This document shows positions 16,539 to 26,087 of a stretch of 64,000 nucleotides of DNA, piece after piece. The notes under the pieces are model-generated. The model was given only the letters and a program-made list of their open reading frames with translations. It did not search any database and was not told the origin of the DNA. This DNA is from Collinsella sp. (GTDB lineage Bacteria; Actinomycetota; Coriobacteriia; Coriobacteriales; Coriobacteriaceae): positions 15,800 through 79,799 of the forward strand of contig DXZU01000033.1 of the NCBI GenBank assembly GCA_019419525.1, given 5' to 3'. Within the stretch, counting starts at the first letter, position 1. Every line of letters begins with the position of its first letter. The position numbers and the translations under genes were made by a program.

Positions 16539-17894
16539 ATGCTTCTGGTCGCTAACGGTTCTGTCTTTACCCGCAATTCTCAGACCCCGTTCATTCCCAA
16601 CGGTGCGGTCGCCATTGACGGAGATACGATCGTCGAAGTAGGCCCCGAGCGCGAGCTCAAGGCCAAGTACCCGGATGCCGAGTACGTCGACGCCCAGGGC
16701 AACCTCATCATGCCCGGACTCATCAACTGCCACACCCACATCTACTCGGGTCTGGCTCGCGGCCTTGCCATTAAGGGCTGCAACCCCACCAACTTCCTGG
16801 AGAATCTTGAGCAGCAGTGGTGGAAGATCGATGACAACCTGACGCTCGACGGCACCAAGGCCAGCGCCTATGCCACGATTCTTGACTCCATCCGCGATGG
16901 CGTCACAACGATCTTCGATCACCACGCGAGCTTCTGCGAGATCCCAGGCAGCCTCTTTACCATTAAGGATGCAGCTCAGGAGCTGGGCATGCGTTCGTGC
17001 CTGTGCTACGAGGTCTCCGACCGCCGCGGTCAGGAAAAATGCGACCAGGCCATTGCCGAGAACGCCGAGTTTGCCCAGTGGGCCGCCAAGGAGCGTCGCG
17101 ATAACGACAACCACATGATCGCCGCCATGTTTGGCGGTCACGCCACCTTTACGCTTTCGGACGAGACCATGGACAAGATGGCCGAGGCCAACAACGGTCT
17201 GACCGGCTTCCACATCCATGTGTGCGAGGGCATGAATGACGTGTGGGACTCCCGCCTCAACCGCGGTGGCATCAGCCCCGTCGAGCGCCTGCTGCAGCAC
17301 AACCTGCTGGGTCCCGACACCATGCTCGGCCACTGCATCCACGTGACGCCTGCCGAGATGGATATCGTCAAGGAGTCCGGTACCTGGCTCGTCAACAACC
17401 CCGAATCCAATATGGGCAACGCCGTGGGCTGCGCCCCCGTGCTCGAGTTCTTCCGCCGCGGCATCCCCGTGTGCATGGGCACCGACGCCTACACTCACGA
17501 TATGCTCGAGAGCCTCAAGGTCTTCCTGATCATTCAGCGCCACAACGCCGCCATGCCCAACGTGGGCTGGTGCGAGGCCATGACCATGCTGTTCGAGAAC
17601 AACGCCAAGATGGCGAGCAAGTACTTCGACCGCAAGCTCGGTGTGCTCGAGGCCGGCGCTGCCGCCGACGTCATCGTTATGGACTACAAGCCCTTTACGC
17701 CGCTGAGCGAGGAGAACATCGACGGCCACATGCTCTTTGGCATGATGGGCAAAAACTGCCGCACCACCATCATCAACGGCCGCGTCCTGTACAAGGATCG
17801 CGAGTTCGTTGGCATTGATGAGGACAAGATCAACGCGTGGACCATGGCTGAGTCCAAGAAGCTCTGGAGCACGCTCAACGATCGCGCCTACTAA
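16539..17894 (+). CDS. ssnA: putative aminohydrolase SsnA
   Basis: 451 residues of the amidohydrolase superfamily. The metal-binding HxH is in MPGLINCHTHIYSGLARG (near residue 60), further His in GFHIHVCEG and LGHCIHVTP, and the late Asp in GIPVCMGTDAYTHDM. The start ATG at 16539 follows GAAGGGA; an upstream in-frame ATG at 16521 lies before the ribosome site. SsnA is a fixed member of the ygf/yge purine cluster of enterobacteria and gut anaerobes, where it is thought to hydrolyse a purine-derived C-N bond; the exact substrate is unproven. Next gene is ygfK. Confidence 0.93.
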   Translation: MLLVANGSVFTRNSQTPFIPNGAVAIDGDTIVEVGPERELKAKYPDAEYVDAQGNLIMPGLINCHTHIYSGLARGLAIKGCNPTNFLENLEQQWWKIDDNLTLDGTKASAYATILDSIRDGVTTIFDHHASFCEIPGSLFTIKDAAQELGMRSCLCYEVSDRRGQEKCDQAIAENAEFAQWAAKERRDNDNHMIAAMFGGHATFTLSDETMDKMAEANNGLTGFHIHVCEGMNDVWDSRLNRGGISPVERLLQHNLLGPDTMLGHCIHVTPAEMDIVKESGTWLVNNPESNMGNAVGCAPVLEFFRRGIPVCMGTDAYTHDMLESLKVFLIIQRHNAAMPNVGWCEAMTMLFENNAKMASKYFDRKLGVLEAGAAADVIVMDYKPFTPLSEENIDGHMLFGMMGKNCRTTIINGRVLYKDREFVGIDEDKINAWTMAESKKLWSTLNDRAY

Positions 17895-18043
17895 TTCACA
17901 AGTAGTTTCGCGCGCGTCGGATGTTTCGCCGCATCCGACGCGCGTATAGGCGGCCTCCGCGGGGTCGCCGGCGCTGTGCTAGCGCTACACCGTATTTGCG
18001 CCCGCCGCGCGGTCTCGCCGGGCGTTACAGAGAGGAGCTCACT

Positions 18044-21043
18044 ATGAGCGACATCATGAGGCCGATCCCGTTTTCGCAGCTGATGAACTGGATCATCGAG
18101 GAGCATAAGACCCAGGACGCCATCTTTGGCGTGCGCAAGATGGTCACGACCAACCAGGAGGGTGCGCTTCCCATTTTTGACGAGCGCATCGAGACTCCGT
18201 TTGGCCCGGCCGCCGGTCCCAATACGCAGCTGGCCCAGAACATCGTGGCATCCTATGTGGCTGGTTCCCGCTTCTTTGAGCTCAAGACCGTCCAGGTTAT
18301 GGACGGCGAGGAGCTCTCCAAGTGTGTGAACAAGCCCTGCATCGTGGCGCAGGACGAGTGCTACAACTGCGAATGGTCGACCGAGCTCGAGGTTCCGCAG
18401 GCCTTTGCCGAGTACGTGAAGGCATGGTTCGCCTGCCACCTGATCGCTCGCGAGTACGGCCTGGGTAGCCCGGACGGCTTTGTCTTCAACATGTCCGTGG
18501 GCTATGACCTCGAGGGCATCAAGAGCCCCAAGGTCGACGCCTACATCGAGGGCATGAAGGACGCCAGCGGCTCCGACGTCTGGAACGAGTGCCGCGCATG
18601 GGCACTCGCCAACCTGGACAAGTTTGAGCATGTCGACGCTGCGTTTGTCGAGTCCATCCCGGCGCGCGTCTCCAACTCCATCACCGAGTCTACCCTGCAC
18701 GGCTGCCCGCCTGCCGAGATCGAGCGCATCGCGACCTATCTGATCACCGAGAAGGGCCTTAACACCTACATCAAGTGCAACCCCACGCTGCTGGGCTATG
18801 AGTTTGCCCGTCAGCGCCTCAACGAGCTGGGCTTTGACTACATCGTCTTCGATGACACGCACTTCCGCGAGGACCTGCAGTGGGTCGACGCCGTGCCCAT
18901 GTTCGAGCGCCTGATTGCCCTGTGCGCCGAGCGCGGCCTGGAGTTTGGCGTCAAGCTGACCAACACGTTCCCCGTCGACGTGACGAGGAACGAGCTGCCC
19001 TCCACCGAGATGTACATGTCCGGTCGTTCGCTGTTCTCGCTGACTATCGAGGCCGCCCGCCGCATTACCGAGCAGTTCGATGGCAAGCTGCGCATCAGCT
19101 ACTCCGGCGGTGCTACGGTCTACAACATTCGCGCCCTGTATGACGCCGGCATTTGGCCCGTTACTCTGGCGACCGACGTGCTCAAGCCCGGTGGCTACGA
19201 GCGTTTTAGCCAGATGGCCGGCGAGTTTGGCGATCTGGACGGCAAGCCGTTTGAGGGCATTTCGCTCGAGGCAGTGACCGCGATCCAGACCGATTCGCTC
19301 ACCAACCCGCTCTACAAGAAGCCGCTGCGCCCGCTGCCCGACCGCAAGGTCGCCGGCAAGAGCCCGCTTTCCGACTGCTTTACCACGCCGTGCCGCACGA
19401 GCTGCCCCATTCAGCAGGATATTCCCGCCTATCTGGCGGCTGTTGACGAGGGCCGCTACGAGGACGCGCTCAACATTATCATCGAGCGCAACGCCCTGCC
19501 GTTCATTACCGGCACCATCTGCCCGCATCCCTGCGGCCGTGCCTGCGAGCGTGCGTTCTACGAGCCCGAGGGCGCCCAGATTCGCGCCAGCAAGCTCAAG
19601 GCCGCCCGCGAGGCCATGACCGCCGTGCTGCCCAAGCTGCGTGCTCAGGCCATCGCCAACGACGGCGAGCGCAACGTTGCCGTTATCGGCGGCGGCCCGG
19701 CCGGCCTGGCGACGGCGTTCTTCCTGACGCGTGCCGGCGTGTCCGTCACCATCTTTGAGGCCCGCGATTCGCTCGGCGGCGTGGTCCGTCACGTGATCCC
19801 CGAGTTCCGTATTGCCAGCGACGATATCTCCCACGATGCCGAGCTCTGCCTGGCCTTTGGCGCCAAGGTGCAGCTCAACGCTCGCGTGGAGTCCATCGAC
19901 GAACTCAAGGCCCAGGGCTTTACCGACGTGGTCGTGGCCACCGGTGCCTGGATGCCCGGCTCTGCAGGCTTGGGCGAGGGCGCCGAGCTCGACGTGCTGG
20001 AGTTCCTCGAGGCCGCCAAGAAGGGCGAGAAACTCGAGCTGGGCGAGGACGTCGTGGTCATTGGCGCCGGCAACACCGCCATGGACGCCGCCCGCGTGGC
20101 CAAGCGCCTGGCAGGCGTGAAGAACGTGCGTCTGGTGTATCGCCGCACCAAGAAGCAGATGCCCGCCGACGAGGAAGAGCTCGATCTTGCTCTTGCCGAC
20201 GGCGTTGAGTTCTGCGAGCTGCTGGCGCCCAAGGCACTCAACGGCGCCGTGCTGGCCTGCGACGTTATGGAGCTTGGCGAGCCGGATGCAAGCGGCCGTC
20301 GCAGCCCCGTCGCCACGGGCGAGACCGTCGAGCTTTCCGCCACCACGGTGATCTGCGCCGTGGGCGAGGGCATCGATGCCAGCCTGTACGATGCCGCGGG
20401 CGTCGAGCATGACCGTCGTGGCCGTCTTGCCGCCACCTCCACCGGTGTTGAGGGCGTCTGGGCTGCGGGCGACTGTCGCCGCGGTCCCGCCACCGTGGTC
20501 GAGGCTATCGCCGACGCCGCCGAGGTCGCCCGTGCCATTGCCGACGTGGACTTTAACAAGTACGCCGACTGCAACGAGCAGGCCGGCCGCGAGGACACCT
20601 GCTACGAGCGCAAGGGAACGCTCTGCCGCGACAAACGCAACTGCACCAAGACTCGCTGCCTGGGCTGCGGCTCGGTGTGCGAGGTCTGCTGCGACGTGTG
20701 CCCCAACCGCGCCAACGTGGCAATTAAGGTGCCGGGCCTGGACAAGCACCAGGTCGTCCACGTCGACGGCATGTGCAACGAGTGCGGCAACTGCGCCGTG
20801 TTCTGCCCCTACCAGGAGGGTCGTCCCTACAAGGACAAGCTCACCCTGTTCTGGAGCGAACAGGACATGGAGAACTCCGAGAACGAGGGATTCCTGGCCG
20901 TGGGCGAGGATCACTTTAAGGCCCGCGTGGCCGGCACGGTCCGCACCGTCTCGGTCGATGCCGTCAACACTGGCCTTCCCGAGGCCGTCCGCCTGACCAT
21001 CAGGGCTGTGCGCGACAACTATTCGTACCTTCTTAAGAAATAG
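18044..21043 (+). CDS. ygfK: YgfK, large iron-sulfur flavin oxidoreductase
   Basis: 999 residues from the ATG at 18044 (after AGAGGAG); the reading frame is open upstream but without a ribosome site. The N-terminus, MSDIMRPIPFSQLMNWI, is the YgfK signature. A dihydroorotate dehydrogenase-like barrel occupies about residues 1-420, a glutamate-synthase-type Fe-S segment (CRTSCPIQQDIPAYL) begins near 449, an FAD site (VIGGGPAGLATAFFL) near 546, an NAD(P) site (VVIGAGNTAMDAARVAKRL) near 670, and two ferredoxin clusters (CLGCGSVCEVCCDVCP, CNECGNCAVFCP) near 872 and 910. It was named a putative selenate reductase subunit, but the purine-cluster context fits an electron-transfer or reductive step in purine breakdown. 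Confidence 0.94.
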   Translation: MSDIMRPIPFSQLMNWIIEEHKTQDAIFGVRKMVTTNQEGALPIFDERIETPFGPAAGPNTQLAQNIVASYVAGSRFFELKTVQVMDGEELSKCVNKPCIVAQDECYNCEWSTELEVPQAFAEYVKAWFACHLIAREYGLGSPDGFVFNMSVGYDLEGIKSPKVDAYIEGMKDASGSDVWNECRAWALANLDKFEHVDAAFVESIPARVSNSITESTLHGCPPAEIERIATYLITEKGLNTYIKCNPTLLGYEFARQRLNELGFDYIVFDDTHFREDLQWVDAVPMFERLIALCAERGLEFGVKLTNTFPVDVTRNELPSTEMYMSGRSLFSLTIEAARRITEQFDGKLRISYSGGATVYNIRALYDAGIWPVTLATDVLKPGGYERFSQMAGEFGDLDGKPFEGISLEAVTAIQTDSLTNPLYKKPLRPLPDRKVAGKSPLSDCFTTPCRTSCPIQQDIPAYLAAVDEGRYEDALNIIIERNALPFITGTICPHPCGRACERAFYEPEGAQIRASKLKAAREAMTAVLPKLRAQAIANDGERNVAVIGGGPAGLATAFFLTRAGVSVTIFEARDSLGGVVRHVIPEFRIASDDISHDAELCLAFGAKVQLNARVESIDELKAQGFTDVVVATGAWMPGSAGLGEGAELDVLEFLEAAKKGEKLELGEDVVVIGAGNTAMDAARVAKRLAGVKNVRLVYRRTKKQMPADEEELDLALADGVEFCELLAPKALNGAVLACDVMELGEPDASGRRSPVATGETVELSATTVICAVGEGIDASLYDAAGVEHDRRGRLAATSTGVEGVWAAGDCRRGPATVVEAIADAAEVARAIADVDFNKYADCNEQAGREDTCYERKGTLCRDKRNCTKTRCLGCGSVCEVCCDVCPNRANVAIKVPGLDKHQVVHVDGMCNECGNCAVFCPYQEGRPYKDKLTLFWSEQDMENSENEGFLAVGEDHFKARVAGTVRTVSVDAVNTGLPEAVRLTIRAVRDNYSYLLKK

Positions 21044-21054
21044 GCGAGTCTCTT

Positions 21055-21534
21055 ATGGCCAAATCCATTCAACATAACGTGGCCTACGTTGCCTGCGGAA
21101 GCGGTTGCGCCTCCGCAGGCGGCGACGCCCGCTGCAGCGAAGGCTGCATTGGCTGTGGCGCCTGTGTCACGGCCTGCCCCCACGGTGCCATTGCGCTGGT
21201 CGATGGCATCGCCCGCGTGGATCGCTCAAAGTGTACGGGCTGTGGCCTGTGCGGCATGGCGTGCCCGCAGCGCGTGATTGCCTTCGTTCCCGGCTACCAG
21301 AACATCCTGGTGCGCTGCAATAACACCGATAAGGGCGCCATTGCGCGCAAGATCTGCGACACCAGCTGCATCGGTTGCGGCATGTGCGCCAAAAAGTGCC
21401 CTGCCGGCGCTATCCGTATCGAGGACAACTGCGCCCATATCGACGGCGCGGACTGCCTGTCGTGCGGCATGTGCGCCGTCGTCTGCCCGCATGGCGCCAT
21501 TCACGACCGCACCGGCATCGCCGCCGGCGTGTAG
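21055..21534 (+). CDS. polyferredoxin with four [4Fe-4S] motifs
   Basis: 159 residues with four complete CxxCxxCxxxCP motifs: CIGCGACVTACP, CTGCGLCGMACP, CIGCGMCAKKCP and CLSCGMCAVVCP. The pairs resemble the C-terminal ferredoxin part of RnfB. It has no membrane segment or signal. It lies 11 bases after ygfK and 12 bases before the molybdenum hydroxylase gene, so it is very likely the electron conduit between the two. The hydroxylase lacks an FAD subunit, which strengthens this idea. Confidence 0.9.
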   Translation: MAKSIQHNVAYVACGSGCASAGGDARCSEGCIGCGACVTACPHGAIALVDGIARVDRSKCTGCGLCGMACPQRVIAFVPGYQNILVRCNNTDKGAIARKICDTSCIGCGMCAKKCPAGAIRIEDNCAHIDGADCLSCGMCAVVCPHGAIHDRTGIAAGV

Positions 21535-21546
21535 AGGGGAATCACC

Positions 21547-24324
21547 ATGGCACAGGAATTCACTTTTACCGTTAACGGCGTCGAGCGCACGACGACGGAG
21601 AATAAACCGCTGCTGCGCTACCTGCGCGACGACCTGCACATCCATTCCGCCAAGGACGGCTGCTCCGAGGGCGCCTGCGGTACCTGCACCATCCATGTAG
21701 ACGGCGCGGCCGTCAAGGCGTGCGTGCTGACCACCGCTCTTGCCGCCGGTCGCAACATCGTGACCGTCGAGGGCCTGCCCGAGGACGTGCGCGAGGCCTT
21801 TGTGTACGCCTTTGGCGCCGTGGGCGCCGTGCAGTGCGGTTTTTGCATCCCCGGCATGGTCATGGCGGGCGCGGCGCTCATCGCCGAGGACCCCGAGCCC
21901 ACCGAGGAGCAGATCAAGTACGCCATCCGCGGCAACGTCTGCCGCTGCACCGGCTACAAGAAGATTATCGAGGGCATTTCGCTGGCCGCTGCGGTGCTCC
22001 GCGGCGAAAAGCAGATTGACGAGGGCCTGGAGCGCGGCGACGACTACGGCGTGGGCAAGCGCGCCTTCCGTATCGACGTGCGCAAGAAGGTGCTCGGCGA
22101 GGGCAAGTATCCCGACGACATCGACGAGCTCGATCAGCCGGGCCTGACCTATGCCAGCGCCGTGCGCTCCAAGTATCCGCGCGCCCGCGTGCTCTCCATC
22201 GATACCTCCAAGGCCGAGGCCCTGCCCGGTGTGGTGGGCATCCTGCGCGCCGAGGACGTGCCGGTCAACCAGGTCGGCCACCTTATTCAGGACTGGGACG
22301 TCATGATCGCCCAGGGCGATATCACCCGCTGCGTGGGTGATGCCATCGTGCTGGTGGTTGCCGAGGACGAGGCGACGCTCGAGAAGGCCAAGAAGCTCGT
22401 AAAAATCGATTACGAGCCGCTGGAGCCCGTGCGCAACATTGCCGAGGCCAGGGCCGCCGACGCGCCGCGTCTGCACGACAGCTTCTTTGCCTTTGGCAAC
22501 ACGGTGGAGCTCAAGGACAACGTGTGCCAGAGCCGTCACGTGACGCGCGGCGACGCCGCCAAGGCGCTGGCAGAGAGCGCGTTCACCGTGACGCAGCGCT
22601 TTACCACGCCCTTTACCGAGCATGCCTTCTTGGAGCCCGAGTGCGCCGTCGCCTTCCCGTACAAGAACGGCGTCAAGGTGCAGTCGACCGACCAGGGTGC
22701 CTACGATACGCGCAAAGAGTGCGCCCACATGTTTGGCTGGGATAGCGAACCCGAGCGTGTGGTCGTCGAGACCATGCTCGTGGGTGGCGGCTTTGGCGGA
22801 AAGGAGGACGTTTCGGTCCAGCACCTGGCCGCGCTCGCCGCATATAAGTTCCAGCGTCCTGTGAAGTGCAAGCTCACGCGTGCCGAGTCGCTCGCTTTCC
22901 ATCCCAAGCGCCATGCCATGGACGGTACCTTTACGCTGGGTTGCGACGCCGAGGGCAACTTTACCGGCCTGGATTGCGAGATCAACTTTGACACCGGCGC
23001 CTACGCGTCGCTGTGCGGCCCGGTGCTCGAGCGCGCCTGTACGCATGCCGTCGGCCCCTACAAGTACCAGAACACCGACATTCGCGGCTTTGGCTACTAC
23101 ACCAACAACCCGCCCGCCGGCGCGTACCGAGGCTTTGGCGTTTGCCAGTCCGAGTTTGCGCTCGAGAGCCTGATCGACCTGCTGGCAGAGAAGGTTGGCC
23201 TGGATCCGTGGGAGATTCGCTACCGAAACGCCATCGAGCCGGGCGAGGTTCTGCCCAACGGTCAGATTGCCGACTGCTCCACGGCGCTTAAGGAGACGCT
23301 GCTCGAGGTCAAGGATGCCTACTACGCGCATCCCGGCCACGCCGGCATTGCCTGCGCCATGAAGAACGCCGGCGTGGGCGTGGGCCTGCCCGATGCCGGT
23401 CGCTGCAAGATTCGCGTCGAGGATGGCCGCGCCGTGGTCTATGCCGCCACGTCCGACATCGGCCAGGGCTGCAACACCGTCTTTTTGCAGGACGTTGCCG
23501 AGGCGTGCGGTCTGCCGCTGAGCTGCATCGCCAACGGCGAGTGCTCTACCGAGAACGCTCCCGACTCCGGCACCACGTCTGGCTCGCGTCAGACGGTCGT
23601 GACCGGCGAGGCCGTGCGCGGCGCCGCCTTCCTGCTGCGCGATGCCATGCTTGGCATCGAGGCCGGCAAGCCTGCGCCCGATGCTCCTGTGAACGCCCAT
23701 GGTGATGGCGTCAAGATCGAGTACGACGACGGTCGCGCCTATCAGCTGCGCACACAGGAGCTCGTCGCCGGCCAGGGTATGCATCCTCAGGATCCCGCGA
23801 CCGCCATCAAGGCGCTCGAGGGATGCGAGTTTGGCTACGTGTATCTGGAGCCGACCGACAAGCTGGGCGCCGATGTTCCCAACCCCAAGAGCCACATCTG
23901 CTACGGTTTTGCCACACATGTGGTCATTCTGGATGATGACGGCCGCGTGAGCGAGGTCTATGCCGCACACGATTCCGGCAAGGTGGTCAACCCCATCTCC
24001 ATCCAGGGTCAGATCGAAGGCGGCGTGCTCATGGGTATGGGCTATGCGCTGACCGAGGACTGGCCGCTCAAGGACTGCGTGCCCCAGGCAAGGTACGGTA
24101 CGCTCGGGCTGTTCCGTGCGCCCGAGATTCCGGATATCCACGCCATTTACGTGGAGAAGGACGAGCTGTTGCCCGTGGCATACGGCGGTAAGGGCATCGG
24201 CGAGATCGCAACGATTCCCACGGCGCCCGCCGTGCAGAACGCCTATCGCGCGTTTGACGGCAAGCTGCGTCCGGATCTGCCCATGGTGGATACGCCGTAC
24301 AGCCGCGCCCGTCACCGTGGGTAG
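21547..24324 (+). CDS. molybdenum hydroxylase of the xanthine dehydrogenase family (XdhD-like, probably selenium dependent)
   Basis: 925 residues. Residues 1-160 form the two-[2Fe-2S] module (CSEGACGTCTIHVDG and later CGFCIPGMVMAG plus CRCTGYKKI). The remainder is the molybdopterin domain, including GGGFGGKEDVSVQHLAALAA, AYRGFGVCQSEFALES and, near the end, GKGIGEIATIPTAPAVQNAY, with the catalytic Glu in GxGE. No FAD domain or separate FAD gene is present, as in E. coli XdhD. The family context (YqeB, YqeC, XdhC, MocA at 40.5-45.3 kb) indicates a labile selenium ligand; this is not a selenocysteine. Probable substrate: xanthine/hypoxanthine or another purine. The gene ends at a strong terminator. 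Confidence 0.92.
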   Translation: MAQEFTFTVNGVERTTTENKPLLRYLRDDLHIHSAKDGCSEGACGTCTIHVDGAAVKACVLTTALAAGRNIVTVEGLPEDVREAFVYAFGAVGAVQCGFCIPGMVMAGAALIAEDPEPTEEQIKYAIRGNVCRCTGYKKIIEGISLAAAVLRGEKQIDEGLERGDDYGVGKRAFRIDVRKKVLGEGKYPDDIDELDQPGLTYASAVRSKYPRARVLSIDTSKAEALPGVVGILRAEDVPVNQVGHLIQDWDVMIAQGDITRCVGDAIVLVVAEDEATLEKAKKLVKIDYEPLEPVRNIAEARAADAPRLHDSFFAFGNTVELKDNVCQSRHVTRGDAAKALAESAFTVTQRFTTPFTEHAFLEPECAVAFPYKNGVKVQSTDQGAYDTRKECAHMFGWDSEPERVVVETMLVGGGFGGKEDVSVQHLAALAAYKFQRPVKCKLTRAESLAFHPKRHAMDGTFTLGCDAEGNFTGLDCEINFDTGAYASLCGPVLERACTHAVGPYKYQNTDIRGFGYYTNNPPAGAYRGFGVCQSEFALESLIDLLAEKVGLDPWEIRYRNAIEPGEVLPNGQIADCSTALKETLLEVKDAYYAHPGHAGIACAMKNAGVGVGLPDAGRCKIRVEDGRAVVYAATSDIGQGCNTVFLQDVAEACGLPLSCIANGECSTENAPDSGTTSGSRQTVVTGEAVRGAAFLLRDAMLGIEAGKPAPDAPVNAHGDGVKIEYDDGRAYQLRTQELVAGQGMHPQDPATAIKALEGCEFGYVYLEPTDKLGADVPNPKSHICYGFATHVVILDDDGRVSEVYAAHDSGKVVNPISIQGQIEGGVLMGMGYALTEDWPLKDCVPQARYGTLGLFRAPEIPDIHAIYVEKDELLPVAYGGKGIGEIATIPTAPAVQNAYRAFDGKLRPDLPMVDTPYSRARHRG

Positions 24325-24392
24325 GGTAGGGCGCAGACGGCATTGCTGATGGGCTGTTCGCGCACAACACCAACTGTATATGCTGCACCTTT

Positions 24393-24424
24393 GGCCCCGG
24401 CTCCATCGCGAGCCGGGGCCTTTT
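24393..24424 (+). terminator. Rho-independent terminator after the molybdenum hydroxylase
   Basis: GGCCCCGGCT (24393-24402) pairs perfectly with AGCCGGGGCC (24411-24420), then TTTTG. Its right half and the following TTTGGAGCGG are duplicated at 26378-26410. Confidence 0.85.
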
Positions 24425-24432
24425 GTTTGGAG

Positions 24433-24780
24433 CGGAAAGCGTGTCCCGGAATTGGCGCTCAGAATGGGATGCGCTTTCCGGTTGGAGCTTCAAACGGAAA
24501 GTGCATCCCGGAATCCGCGCCTGGAATGGGACACACTTTCCGGAACGGCCCTCAACCGGAAACTGCGACCCGGAATCGATGCTCAGAATGGGATGCGCTT
24601 TCCGAATCGCCTTCAGGCGGAAATTGCATCCCATTCCGAGTCTTCATTCTGGGACACGCTTTCCGCAAGGAGCTTCGTCGGGAAACCATGTCCCATTTTG
24701 AGCACTCAGTCTGGGACATGGTTTCCGCGGGTACTGCCAACCGGAAAGCGTGTCCCGGTTTGGCAGGCAGACGGGCATAA
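24433..24780. repeat. palindromic repeat array A (five 48-bp units plus a partial, 62-bp period)
   Basis: Units begin with CGGAAA (CGGGAAA in the fifth) and end with TTTCCG: 24433-24480, 24495-24542, 24557-24604, 24618-24665, 24679-24727, and a partial from 24742. Each is an imperfect palindrome: in the first, CGGAAAGCG-TCCC pairs with GGGA-CGCTTTCCG over 13 of 15 positions. Middle segments and the 13-15-base spacers vary, though several spacers share CTTCA. Reading frames run through on both strands, but 61-63-base periods are not multiples of three, so these are not coding repeats. It directly follows the molybdenum hydroxylase terminator and precedes the 3' end of the AbiEi-like gene. Confidence 0.85.
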
Positions 24781-24792
24781 GCTCAGCAGCTC

Positions 24793-25791
24793 CTACAACT
24801 CCACCTCGTTGAGCCATGCCGGCAGAGCGGTCTGCCGGATGCCTGCCGTCTGCAGCTTTTTCGCGAGCAGACCCGCCGAGCGGACTTCGCTCATGGTAAA
24901 GCGCAGCAGAGGGTGACCGTAGAGCGATAGGTGCGCCTCGCGCTGTCGTTCGGCAACGAGCGCCTCGGCGGTGGTGCGTCCGGCCAGCATGGTCTGGTCG
25001 GTATATTTGATGAGCCCGTCGAGCTCGCCCAGTGTGAGTTCCCGCGTCTGGCGCTCCCAGGCAAAGTCCGTTCGTATGGGCTTGGCCGAATCGAAGGGGT
25101 CCGTCAGCTCGTATTGAAGCCAGTCGGGCGCAAAGCCCGTCTCGATCATGACGGCTCGGGCGACCGATTCCCCGCCGCTCTCGGCGCGGGCGTCGGCATA
25201 TCGAAGCGTTGTGAGGGCGGTGCGAATCGCGCGACCATTGCGGGCAGTCGCTCGTTGCTCAACGGCCTCCATCAGCTGTTCCGGCGCAAGGCCGAGCTTT
25301 GAGATCGCCGAATCGGCAATGGGCATGCCGTCTGCAAAGCCAGTTTGCAGCAGGCAATCTGTAGCCGTTTGGATGGGCGGCGTTACTGATGTGCCGGATA
25401 GACGGATTGCTCCGGCCGGCTCAATCTGGTGTCGCTGAATATGTGCGCCCGGACGAGCCGACGGCTTTGTCGAGCTGCAAACATGCACGACGTTCAGGTG
25501 TCGCCACGAGACCTCGAGCCCCAGCAGGCAAGCTGCCGAAAACGAGTAGAACGTCCAATCGGGATGGATGATCGCAAGGGCGCGGATAATCTCGCAATGG
25601 CGTTGCGCTCGGTTGAGTTCATCCCAGCGCGTTTTTCGCGCAAACAACCCCGGCATGGGCGAGACAACCGTGCCGCCGGTGCGCCGAAGGAGCGCTTTTC
25701 GGATCGCCGTGCTCGGGGGAATCAGACAGCGCCCCTCTTGTTCGGCTTGAGTGAGCAGTTGGTCGATGAGCTGGTCATTGCAATGGGTCAT
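24793..25791 (-). CDS. AbiEi-like antitoxin-domain protein with a possible nuclease-like C-terminus
   Basis: 332 residues. The N-terminal 90 residues have the winged-helix/degenerate start of AbiEi-type proteins (IRKALLRRTGGTVVSPMPGLFARKTRWDELNRAQRHCEIIRALA), followed by the WTFYSFSAACLLGLEV segment seen in actinobacterial homologues. The C-terminal part has RTDFAWERQTRELTLGELDGLIKY, an E-x-D-G-x-x-K arrangement recalling DUF559/very-short-patch-repair type folds; catalysis is not established. ATG after GGAGGCGG. No AbiEii nucleotidyltransferase toxin gene is adjacent, so it is probably a solitary member. It is bracketed on both sides by palindromic repeat arrays. Confidence 0.6.
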   Translation of the reverse strand: MTHCNDQLIDQLLTQAEQEGRCLIPPSTAIRKALLRRTGGTVVSPMPGLFARKTRWDELNRAQRHCEIIRALAIIHPDWTFYSFSAACLLGLEVSWRHLNVVHVCSSTKPSARPGAHIQRHQIEPAGAIRLSGTSVTPPIQTATDCLLQTGFADGMPIADSAISKLGLAPEQLMEAVEQRATARNGRAIRTALTTLRYADARAESGGESVARAVMIETGFAPDWLQYELTDPFDSAKPIRTDFAWERQTRELTLGELDGLIKYTDQTMLAGRTTAEALVAERQREAHLSLYGHPLLRFTMSEVRSAGLLAKKLQTAGIRQTALPAWLNEVEL

Positions 25792-25847
25792 GAGCTACCG
25801 CCTCCTTTTTGGGTAGCAAAAACGTATCAGCTGGAATTTGCCGCTCA

Positions 25848-25869
25848 GCTGACCAAAAGCTGACCAAAA
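25848..25869 (-). promoter_or_regulatory. 11-bp direct repeats in the AbiEi-like gene promoter region
   Basis: AGCTGACCAAA occurs at 25848-25858 and again at 25858-25868, with a related TCTAACC following. They lie about 60 bases upstream of the minus-strand start and may be a regulator site. The rest of 25870-26085 shows no gene or clear element. Confidence 0.3.
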
Positions 25870-26087
25870 TCTAACCATGCAGGTAGATGACCTGCTTTTG
25901 GCGACATATTTCTTGTTTGGATCGGTGGGCGGTAATCGGCGACCGTGAACGGTAGCTGGATATGAAGTCTTGGTAAGTTTCGGGTCGTGTACTTTTTGAA
26001 AAAGAGCATTCTATCTGCTGTTTTGTGTTTCTGGATCGCATATTTGAAGGCATGTGATAAGGGCAGCGGCCTGTCGCCTTGTATCTG

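Noticed and set aside
17891..24315. Very long minus-strand frames opposite ygfK and the molybdenum hydroxylase
   Set aside because: Typical antisense frames in GC-rich coding DNA; the plus strand encodes well-known families.
21547..24324. Selenocysteine (in-frame UGA) in the molybdenum hydroxylase
   Set aside because: The frame is open without internal UGA; selenium in this family is a cofactor ligand, not an amino acid.
24343..24916. Open frames through palindromic array A on both strands, giving repetitive peptides with motifs such as FRNG and WDALS
   Set aside because: Repeat periods of 61-63 bp are not multiples of three, frames are open on both strands and lack ribosome sites, so they are by-products of the repeat.
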